IMG/VR virus record: IMGVR_UViG_3300008108_000196
Span: 1 to 56,029 of that record
Length of the DNA stretch: 56,029 nucleotides
Direction: 5' to 3' (one strand)
From: a virus
In this document: piece after piece, positions 34,428 to 41,335 of the stretch
Layout of the letters: each line of letters opens with the position of its first letter
Numbering within the stretch: the stretch's first letter is position 1
The notes under the pieces: generated by a model
What the model saw: only the letters and a program-made list of their open reading frames with translations
Told to the model about the DNA's origin: nothing
The model's database searches: none
Translations under genes and position numbers: made by a program

Positions 34428-34692
34428 CTTTTGGTAATAAATCTGGATTGTCAACTTCAATATCAAACATAAGAGGATGAGCTGCTTCTGTCATCAAATA
34501 ATTTGATGCCATATAAAGCCATTCATCATCATAATCTGGATGTTGTAGTGCTTCTGCTTGTACAGAAGGATGATCTTGAACTATTTGAGGTAGTTCGTCA
34601 AAGGTATATGGCATACCTTGTATGAAATACATACGCACAACTTCCCCCATGTAAAAACAATATTGTTGAGATAGGGTGTACTTGTATTTCAT
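34420..34692 (-). CDS. Hypothetical protein upstream of cpeT (90 aa)
   Basis: Helical protein starting MKYKYTLSQQYCFYMGEVV, with an aromatic N-terminus and an acidic C-terminus. It overlaps the cpeT start by 8 bases, so the two are co-translated. No recognised domain; partnership with cpeT is only positional. Confidence 0.6.
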   Translation of the reverse strand: MKYKYTLSQQYCFYMGEVVRMYFIQGMPYTFDELPQIVQDHPSVQAEALQHPDYDDEWLYMASNYLMTEAAHPLMFDIEVDNPDLLPKDD

Positions 34693-34712
34693 GTGTTAAA
34701 TCCCACACAATA

Positions 34713-34719
34713 TATTTAG
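34713..34719 (-). promoter_or_regulatory. Candidate late promoter CTAAATA
   Basis: Minus strand CTAAATA, 20 bases upstream of the gene preceding cpeT, embedded in a CACAC-N10-GTGTG inverted repeat. Confidence 0.55.
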
Positions 34720-34727
34720 TGTGAGAA

Positions 34728-34811
34728 TAGGGACGGGGGGACTTGAACCCCCACGGGATTGCTCCCAACAGATTTTAAGTCTGGTGTGTCTACCACTTCC
34801 ACCACATCCCC
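34728..34811 (-). tRNA. tRNA-Leu (anticodon TAA)
   Basis: 84-nt class II tRNA: acceptor GGGGATG/CGTCCCT (two G-U pairs), anticodon loop CTTAAAA, long variable arm, T-arm GGGGGTTCAAGTCCCCC. Reads UUA, a codon favoured in AT-rich phage genes. Has its own early-type promoter upstream. Confidence 0.92.
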
Positions 34812-34824
34812 GTGGTATGAGACA

Positions 34825-34853
34825 ATCATAGCATGGATTGCTGAGATTGTCAA
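34825..34853 (-). promoter_or_regulatory. Early-type promoter before tRNA-Leu(TAA)
   Basis: Minus strand TTGACA (34848-34853), 17 bases, TATGAT (34825-34830), with CATGC before the -10 box. A 7-bp inverted repeat GACAATC/GATTGTC (34821-34827 and 34845-34851) spans the whole core promoter. Confidence 0.8.
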
Positions 34854-34854
34854 G

Positions 34855-34927
34855 TGCTGGTTGTGGGGATCGAACCCACCTTAGTCGAATTATGAGTTCG
34901 GTGCTTTCGCCAGAGAGCTAAACCAGC
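34855..34927 (-). tRNA. tRNA with CAT anticodon (Met or Ile2)
   Basis: 73 nt: acceptor GCTGGTT/AACCAGC, anticodon arm CGAACTCATAATTCG, T-arm GTGGGTTCGATCCCCAC. Anticodon CAT means elongator Met, or Ile2 if the C is modified to lysidine; the sequence alone does not decide. Confidence 0.9.
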
Positions 34928-34933
34928 AACAAG

Positions 34934-35005
34934 TAGGACTGCTGTGAATTGAACACAGTTCACACCGTTATAAGCAGTGGGCCTTAACCAATAGGCGACA
35001 GTCCC
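34934..35005 (-). tRNA. tRNA-Ile (anticodon TAT)
   Basis: 72 nt: acceptor GGGACTG/CAGTCCT, D-arm GCCTATTGGTTAAGGC, anticodon arm CACTGCTTATAACGGTG, T-arm CTGTGTTCAATTCACAG. The TAT anticodon reads AUA. Bacteria usually use lysidine-CAU for this codon, so this gene is unusual. Confidence 0.85.
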
Positions 35006-35012
35006 ATGAATT

Positions 35013-35053
35013 GATACGAACCTATCGTATCATATTCGACCCGTTGCTGTCAA
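35013..35053 (-). promoter_or_regulatory. Early-type promoter with palindromic -10 region before tRNA-Ile
   Basis: Minus strand TTGACA (35048-35053), 18 bases, TACGAT (35024-35029). A perfect 7-bp palindrome GATACGA/TCGTATC (35013-35019 and 35025-35031) covers the -10 box and start point, so it may be an operator or a hairpin at the 5' end of the tRNA transcript. Confidence 0.6.
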
Positions 35054-35161
35054 GCGATTTTTTAGTGCTTGTCTGCGCTTCCTAGCGTCACGTAAAGCTT
35101 GAGGCTTGAGGTGTCGCTTCTGTTCTTTCTTGCTGTGGTGTTGCCAATTTGGAATAGTCAT
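35030..35161 (-). CDS. Small basic protein (43 aa)
   Basis: Starts MTIPNWQHHSKKEQKRH; extremely basic (many Lys/Arg) and helical, suggesting nucleic-acid or ribosome binding. The ATG at 35161 is chosen because a GAGG precedes it and because the alternative TTG at 35218 is the -35 box of its promoter. It lies between two promoters at the head of the tRNA island. Function unknown. Confidence 0.55.
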   Translation of the reverse strand: MTIPNWQHHSKKEQKRHLKPQALRDARKRRQALKNRLTATGRI

Positions 35162-35184
35162 TCGACTGCCTCGACCCTTGTACT

Positions 35185-35218
35185 TATTTAGTATAGCACG
35201 AGATGGCTGGCTTGTCAA
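35185..35218 (-). promoter_or_regulatory. Overlapping early and late promoters
   Basis: Minus strand TTGACA (35213-35218), 17 bases, TATACT (35190-35195); the -10 box runs directly into a late CTAAATA (35185-35191), sharing two bases. Both would transcribe the 43-residue gene and the tRNA island. Confidence 0.75.
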
Positions 35219-35253
35219 CCCCTAGTTCAAATAGATAGCCGTTCCTTTAACTG

Positions 35254-36309
35254 TCACACCCTTAGCGTCAGCTGTGACCCAAATTTACTTGCTTGCTTTG
35301 CTGTTTCAAGTAAGAATCCATCAGTTAATGTTTCAATCTTAACACCAGAACCAGAAGTAATAAAGTAAGAAGGAATTTCTTTTGCAGCTGCGCCAACCTC
35401 AAGAATATATGTTTCTTTTTGTGCAGATGTTTTGTTGATACCACTGAATACAGATTTTGCTTTGCCCTCTACCTTCATAGAGTAATCACCTTTAACTGAT
35501 GTAGCAAAATCTTTATCAACTGAAATACTATAGTGACCATTTACAATTTGTTTATAGTCACCCGTAACACCTACTTCATAATCACCATTAACTGTATATT
35601 TAATACTACCTGGAGTTGCTATTTCATTTGTTGCTCCTGGATTGTATTGTTCTACCTGTGTTTCTCCAGAACCCTTTGAGTATTCACCACCAGATATATT
35701 TTTATTGAAAAATGCAGCATTGAGATCAAACTTACTACAGTTCATTGTGATCTTGCCACTTTGATCTCCAGCTTGAATGTTAATATCTTTACCAGATTTT
35801 AAGTTAAGAGTATTAAGTGCGTTAAGTGTAATATTATCACCCTTAATAGCAACTTCACCCCCAACTGATTCTAGAAGAATATCTCCTTCAACTTTAAGTG
35901 AATATGCAGGTAGTTTTGTTTCTTCTATACCACCATCTTTTACTTCTTGTTTTGCAACACCATCATCTTTTCTACCAGTAACATGAGTAGAAACTGATCC
36001 TGTTTTTTGAACAATTGCTTCGCTTTTTTGAATTAATTTACCACCACAACCACCTTGAGATGGAGGACCAGCAGTAAAGATAAAATTGTTATTGTTATCT
36101 ACATGGAATGCCCAAGACTTAGAAAAGATAGCAAATCCATCCGAACCATCTGGAAATTTATAGCTAGCAATAGATGCAGCTCCCATTTCCATGAAAGCAT
36201 CTATTACTGGACCACCATACTGTCCAGAATATTCACCTTCACCTTTAGGAACGTTACCTGATAGTTTTGTTGCTGTATCTTCCGATACTGGTTTATTAGT
36301 TAATGACAT
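35254..36309 (-). CDS. Spike beta-helix protein of the baseplate hub (351 aa)
   Basis: After an N-terminal domain of about 95 residues, the rest is built of short beta repeats: GDILLESVGGEVAIKG, LNLKSGKDINIQAG, GDYEVGVTGDYKQIVNG, GDYSMKVEGKA. This is the pattern of the triple-stranded beta-helix in T4 gp5 C-terminus, VgrG and P2 gpV spikes. The ATG at 36309 overlaps the stop of the gp5-like gene (TAATG); a TTG reading to 36318 is rejected. The likely product is the membrane-piercing spike attached beneath the hub. Confidence 0.7.
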   Translation of the reverse strand: MSLTNKPVSEDTATKLSGNVPKGEGEYSGQYGGPVIDAFMEMGAASIASYKFPDGSDGFAIFSKSWAFHVDNNNNFIFTAGPPSQGGCGGKLIQKSEAIVQKTGSVSTHVTGRKDDGVAKQEVKDGGIEETKLPAYSLKVEGDILLESVGGEVAIKGDNITLNALNTLNLKSGKDINIQAGDQSGKITMNCSKFDLNAAFFNKNISGGEYSKGSGETQVEQYNPGATNEIATPGSIKYTVNGDYEVGVTGDYKQIVNGHYSISVDKDFATSVKGDYSMKVEGKAKSVFSGINKTSAQKETYILEVGAAAKEIPSYFITSGSGVKIETLTDGFLLETAKQASKFGSQLTLRV

Positions 36310-39300
36310 TATGGGCAATCAATATACTTACCTGTTCCAATCTTAGCATAACCAATACTTTCAAGTTCGAGAGGATCCTTACAAACAATATTAGGAAGGA
36401 CTCTAGCTCCAGATCCACCACCACCTTGGATAATGATAGATGGAATTTCGTAATACTCTTTAGATCTATCAAGTATTCTTACACTATAAACGTAACCATC
36501 ACTATTTACCAATGCTTCTGCAAGATCTTTTTCTCCATTGATGATTACTTTAGGAGCAGAAGTATAATCTCTTCCTGGATTCAATAATGTAAATGAATCA
36601 ATAACACAACGGAGATTAGGATCTGGTAGATTCTTCAGGTAATTAGTTCCTGTCTTTGTTAATCTAACTTCAGTAACATAACCTTTATCATCAAGTAAAG
36701 GAATAGCTCTAGAACCATATCCATTACCAGAAATAATAATAGTTGGTGGTGTTTGGTATGGGCATCCTCTTTCCACAATAGGAATACTAATGATCGATCC
36801 TTTTGCATCGGTGATTGGTGTTCCAAATGTTGGTGGAGTTACGCAAGGAACTGCGATATCTGGATCATCTTCTATCTCATCACTAGGATCTGTATTAATA
36901 ATAACCTGAGCTGATGCTCCAGTTCCATTAACACTAAATGTTAATGTCTCATCCTTTTCTATTTGAGTATCATCTTCAATACCAACATAAACCTTTGCTT
37001 GGTTGTTTAAGATTGTGAATGTACCATACAAAGATCCACCAGAAATATCAGATGGAGTAATTGACTCCCCAAATAAAGAATATTGGAATACAGTTCCATC
37101 TGGTATATTATTAGTAGTAATTGTGTAAGTTATAGTTTCTCCTTCATCATAATTTAATTTGTCAGTGGTTACAGTTACTCTAGTTAAATCTGGGTCTGTT
37201 AAAATTTGTATGTCAGGTAGAACAATAACATCAACTGAAGCTGTTGTGTTATCAATAGTAAATGTAAGCAATTCACTTTGTTCTATTGTTCCATCTTTAG
37301 TTAACTGAATTTCTACTGTTGCTTTATCGTTTTGAATTTCAAATGAACCTGTTAAACTATATCCAATGATATCTAAACGATCTATTCCACCAGATAAAGT
37401 ATAATTTAATATAGTGCCATTAGCCACATTAGCTGTAGTAATAGTATATGTAATCTTGTTACCCTCTTCAGCAACAGTTCTATCAGCTATAACATCATAT
37501 GTTGGAATACTATCTGCAATAATAGAAACTGTTTTGAATGCTGGAGTATTGAGTAAACTTAAAGTTAATGTTTCATTTGTTGCATCTGTATCATCAACTG
37601 TAGTAAATTTTAATGTAGCAGTATTGTTTACTATAGTAACTTGACCTGTTAAACTTTCTGCAACGTCAGCAGCATTAATAGAGCCATCAACTTCATAGCT
37701 TAATACAGTATTGTTAGCCACATTTGTAGTATTAATTGTAAACGTGATAACTTCACCATTATAATAGTAAGATTTGTCTGATGATATTTTATATGTTTTC
37801 CTCAACGGATTTGTTGATGGACTTAATGTAATTGGTGTTACAGGAACTACTGTTGTTGTTTGAGGTGGTATGGATGGAGTAGATCCAACAACTGGACCGT
37901 AATTATTATTTTTAAAGTCAGTAATAGCACACTTAAATGTATTTCCATTGGGAAATCTAGGTGTAATTCCAGCAGGAGTAGATGCTGGTACTAATACAAG
38001 CTGAAATTCTTCAACGCCTTCCGTTTTTCTATCTCTAAAAGTTCTAATCTGAATAGTTTTTGATCTTTCTCCTCTAGCAAATCCTACTGTACCAACTACG
38101 ACACCAGTATAATCTTCATTATATTTTGCTGTTAAATCAGTGATAGTATAAGACAAACTTGATGTGAACAATGTATTACCAGCTCTAGTTATATTAAACA
38201 CAGCAAAATTACCCTCAGTAACCGTAATATCAGAACAGCTATAAGAAATACTATTAACTGTACTTAGTGTTATTCCACCACCAGAGCCAGGAGTGCTAGT
38301 CGTTCCTCCAGAAGGTCCAGTAGTTGTAGTGCCAGGAATATTAGAGCCAGGAGCTGGAGTAAATACACCACCAACAGCAACTACATTTGTTTTTCTGATT
38401 GTAGGGAACTTCTTTGCATCAGAACAAACAGAATCACCAGCAGATTCTCCATCTTCAATTTGATTAATTAATTTATCCAACCAATCTTCCGTCTCTTCGG
38501 TGTCACATTCAGTGCATTCCTTTTTAATTTTTTGACATTGTTCTGCTGGACCATCACAAGAAATACCAAGCAAACCTAATACAGTATTAATTGCAGAGCC
38601 AATTAAATTTAAAGGTGCTGCTGCAATAGAAAGAATTGCTTGCAGTGGTCCCAGAATACTAGAAATTAATGTTTCGAGTAGCGAAACAATCTGATTTATA
38701 ATACCATTAACTAAAGTATCTACTAAGCAAGTAGCAGCATTAAATGCATCCATTAAGAAGCCAAGTAATAAATCAGTTAACCACTGAGCAATTCTATCCG
38801 TAATATCTTCAATGCTGCATCCAAGTTCTGCTAATGTTTTATCTAAAAATTCTTGAATAGATTTTAATCTAGATTCTTTTTTTACAATTGGTTGGAAAGG
38901 TTCAATGCCAAGATCAGGTGCTACAGGACCAGTGTTTACATTCCCCAGTGCATCTGTTGCTGCAGCTTCTACTGTCAATGCATTTTCAATTAAGAAATCT
39001 ACTCCCTGTCTAATGAGTTTAATTAGCTCACCTTTAACTCTAGCAATAAAGCTTTTAACTAATCTAATAGCTCTGTTAGCGTGGTATCTACCTACATCCA
39101 AATATCTTGTTAGTTCCCCACTAACTTTACTAACATAAAAATCCCCAAGTTGTCCACCTGATTGTTGATTAGCAGCTAGCATACCACCAAGAATGTTAGT
39201 CAATCCTCCCTTTAAATCAGATTCAGATCCACATTTTGGATCAGCAATTTCTACACAAATCTTAGCACCATTAGGATTTGTTTCTGAATTTTCTGCAAAC

Positions 39301-39890
39301 AACGCATAAAAATTAGCTGCATGTTTTTCTGGTACAGCATTAGCTGGAAGACCAGCCTGACCTATGGTAGTTGCTTTAACTGCAGCAGTAGCAGAATTTG
39401 CAGCTGCTTCTACTGTACCATTTGTTTTATCTTTTTCTGGTAAAGGTTCATGCTTATATGGATCCCTATCAGGAGAAAGGAATGTGGTAAATGACTTGCA
39501 AGTTTCTCCTGGAGATGGATCTTCCTCTACATTCTTTAGTAACGTAGCACCAGCTGTATGACCAACAGAACCCATGATAATTGGTTTCTGTTTATCATTA
39601 TCAAGATAAAATCCTACTACCCAGTTACCTTGATTGAGATTAACTGATGCTCCAGTAACACCACCATCAGACCATGGAGTTGTGACGGGCATCACTACAT
39701 TTGCCCATGGCAATTCTTCTGTTGGTGTAGCATCACACGTCTTTAAATGCTGGCCAACGATCCTTACTCGATACCTTCCAGAATTCTTTGGATCGTCATT
39801 CTTATTTGATTCGATCTGACCGATCCACCAATTGAATCCGTCAGCACCAATCTGATGAACAGGAAATAGTGATGTTAATACTGGATCCAT
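36309..39890 (-). CDS. 5: gp5-like baseplate hub protein with added domains (1193 aa)
   Basis: The N-terminal 120 residues follow the OB-fold of T4 gp5 (FNWWIGQIES, GRYRVRIVGQH, LPWANVVMPV, WVVGFYLD, PIIMGSVGH). After that it departs from T4: helices (about 200-350), a very hydrophobic helical block (about 353-450) with a cysteine cluster (about 455-480), a Calx-beta domain (about 540-665, VTEGNFAVFNITRAG), three Calx-like repeats of about 105 residues (about 697-1007, YDEGETITYTITTNN) and a C-terminal beta repeat (about 1020-1193, GYGSRAIP, GGGGSGARV). No gp5 lysozyme domain is seen. Placed between gp27-like and spike genes. Confidence 0.75.
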   Translation of the reverse strand: MDPVLTSLFPVHQIGADGFNWWIGQIESNKNDDPKNSGRYRVRIVGQHLKTCDATPTEELPWANVVMPVTTPWSDGGVTGASVNLNQGNWVVGFYLDNDKQKPIIMGSVGHTAGATLLKNVEEDPSPGETCKSFTTFLSPDRDPYKHEPLPEKDKTNGTVEAAANSATAAVKATTIGQAGLPANAVPEKHAANFYALFAENSETNPNGAKICVEIADPKCGSESDLKGGLTNILGGMLAANQQSGGQLGDFYVSKVSGELTRYLDVGRYHANRAIRLVKSFIARVKGELIKLIRQGVDFLIENALTVEAAATDALGNVNTGPVAPDLGIEPFQPIVKKESRLKSIQEFLDKTLAELGCSIEDITDRIAQWLTDLLLGFLMDAFNAATCLVDTLVNGIINQIVSLLETLISSILGPLQAILSIAAAPLNLIGSAINTVLGLLGISCDGPAEQCQKIKKECTECDTEETEDWLDKLINQIEDGESAGDSVCSDAKKFPTIRKTNVVAVGGVFTPAPGSNIPGTTTTGPSGGTTSTPGSGGGITLSTVNSISYSCSDITVTEGNFAVFNITRAGNTLFTSSLSYTITDLTAKYNEDYTGVVVGTVGFARGERSKTIQIRTFRDRKTEGVEEFQLVLVPASTPAGITPRFPNGNTFKCAITDFKNNNYGPVVGSTPSIPPQTTTVVPVTPITLSPSTNPLRKTYKISSDKSYYYNGEVITFTINTTNVANNTVLSYEVDGSINAADVAESLTGQVTIVNNTATLKFTTVDDTDATNETLTLSLLNTPAFKTVSIIADSIPTYDVIADRTVAEEGNKITYTITTANVANGTILNYTLSGGIDRLDIIGYSLTGSFEIQNDKATVEIQLTKDGTIEQSELLTFTIDNTTASVDVIVLPDIQILTDPDLTRVTVTTDKLNYDEGETITYTITTNNIPDGTVFQYSLFGESITPSDISGGSLYGTFTILNNQAKVYVGIEDDTQIEKDETLTFSVNGTGASAQVIINTDPSDEIEDDPDIAVPCVTPPTFGTPITDAKGSIISIPIVERGCPYQTPPTIIISGNGYGSRAIPLLDDKGYVTEVRLTKTGTNYLKNLPDPNLRCVIDSFTLLNPGRDYTSAPKVIINGEKDLAEALVNSDGYVYSVRILDRSKEYYEIPSIIIQGGGGSGARVLPNIVCKDPLELESIGYAKIGTGKYIDCP

Positions 39891-39910
39891 ACTAAAGGAG
39901 GTTTATTACC

Positions 39911-39918
39911 TATTTATT
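39911..39918 (-). promoter_or_regulatory. Candidate late promoter AATAAATA
   Basis: Minus strand, built on the TAA stop of the gp27-like gene (AAA TAA ATA), 20 bases before the gp5-like ATG. Confidence 0.5.
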
Positions 39919-41335
39919 TAACATTGGAAGCACTATCTTGTCTTCCATATGAATCTCTAATTAGTGTGAGATAGGTGGTGCATTTCTGATCCTTTGGACT
40001 GAATGCATGGTTCACTTCCGAGATCAAATACGTTCCGCTATGCTCACTATCATACAATGCTTGTGCTCTTTTACCTGTTGGGATCTGATTTGGTATTAAA
40101 ATCTCTATCTTATCACCGACTTTCAATTCTGGATTGCCAGTCACAGTTAAATTTACTTTCTGATTTTCTAGTGAATGATATCTAGATATTGACTGAGATA
40201 TATAATACTTTTGAAAATCTGGATAGCCACTTGTTTTTCCATTTGCTCCGTCTCTCTCTTCTGGCGATGCAGTTTCTTCTCCATCAAACCATGTCTCGTG
40301 ATCAAGAAGAACACTCATAATTCTGGTGGGATACTTAGACAATTCTTTCTGACCATATGGCAATCCTTTTTGTGATCCCATATGTCCCATGTTTTCATAT
40401 TCTTTTGCTAGTGAGTAAACATATTCTTCATAAGCACCAGTGCTATAGTTATAGAAACAAATTAAAGATGAGTAAGCACCCATTCTAAGTTTGCTCATGA
40501 TATCAATCTCATTATTGAAATCAATATCTAGAATCTTTCTATCAGGTGAACCACCAACGTTTGCATTCTCTTGAATGTATGTTGCTACGGGTTTCTCTCC
40601 ATTAAATTTGTCAGAAGAACATAACGAATCAACAGATTTGAAGAAGTATCCATCTCTATTTTCATAGAAGAAGTAACCTGCCGTGCCACCAGCTGATTGA
40701 TAATCTGCTTTATCTGTAGCAGCAATATCAGATGCTCCACCCTCACTGCTACCAGATTTTGCTGTGGATGATTTACCTTTTGACTTCACCGATGTTCCTT
40801 CTGGAACTGCTTTAGTTTTGATAGCATTGATGATCGAGAATGGACTTTTCTTTCCTGGTTGGAAGACCATATTATAGACAGATTTATCTACAGTAATTTC
40901 TTTCTCCGTCTTGAGATATGATTGTAGTATCTCTTGCACAATAGCATCTGGCTTACCACGTAAAGTTTTCGCTACACGAATACCCTCATTCAATAATGCT
41001 TCTGTTGATATAAGACCTAGAGTATATGTCTGGAATCTGTCAGCACCAAATCTATTATCAATTTTATATACTCTAAAAGAATATTCATAGGTTTCTTTGT
41101 TACCCATTTCTAAAGTAATCTCTACCTTTTCAAATCCTTGGATAGGCAAAGATGCAATTAAATTCTCTACACTATCAACTAACATTAACCTCGCTGATAT
41201 AGTAGGATAATGTATATTCTCAAAGTAATCAAATTTTATAGCAAGATCAGTTATATCAAATGACTTATTACTTTCTACCTGATAAATTAAAATTGATTTT
41301 ATTTTAAAACTTGCTGCGTATGGTAACTGTGACAT
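39914..41335 (-). CDS. 27: gp27-like baseplate hub protein (473 aa)
   Basis: Hub ring protein candidate. It has the phage hub pattern of an N-terminal beta domain (SFDITDLAIKFDYFENI, PTISARLMLVDS) and a middle domain with VYKIDNRFGADRFQTYTL. A low-complexity Ser/Gly linker follows (about 185-205), and the C-terminal domain has GNPELKVGDKIEIL and a closing strand pair (LISEVNH), as in gp27/gpD-type hubs. T4 gp27 is 391 residues. It is followed by the gp5 relative, matching the T4 gp27-gp5 complex. The ATG overlaps the stop of the upstream gene (TAATG). Confidence 0.7.
   Translation of the reverse strand: MSQLPYAASFKIKSILIYQVESNKSFDITDLAIKFDYFENIHYPTISARLMLVDSVENLIASLPIQGFEKVEITLEMGNKETYEYSFRVYKIDNRFGADRFQTYTLGLISTEALLNEGIRVAKTLRGKPDAIVQEILQSYLKTEKEITVDKSVYNMVFQPGKKSPFSIINAIKTKAVPEGTSVKSKGKSSTAKSGSSEGGASDIAATDKADYQSAGGTAGYFFYENRDGYFFKSVDSLCSSDKFNGEKPVATYIQENANVGGSPDRKILDIDFNNEIDIMSKLRMGAYSSLICFYNYSTGAYEEYVYSLAKEYENMGHMGSQKGLPYGQKELSKYPTRIMSVLLDHETWFDGEETASPEERDGANGKTSGYPDFQKYYISQSISRYHSLENQKVNLTVTGNPELKVGDKIEILIPNQIPTGKRAQALYDSEHSGTYLISEVNHAFSPKDQKCTTYLTLIRDSYGRQDSASNVK

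Noticed and set aside
34855-34927. Calling the CAT tRNA initiator fMet
   Set aside because: The acceptor G1 pairs normally with C72 and the anticodon stem lacks the three G-C pairs of initiator tRNAs; elongator Met or Ile2 remain.
35162-35218. TTG start giving a 62-residue basic protein
   Set aside because: The TTG is the first half of the TTGACA -35 box, so it is upstream of the transcription start.
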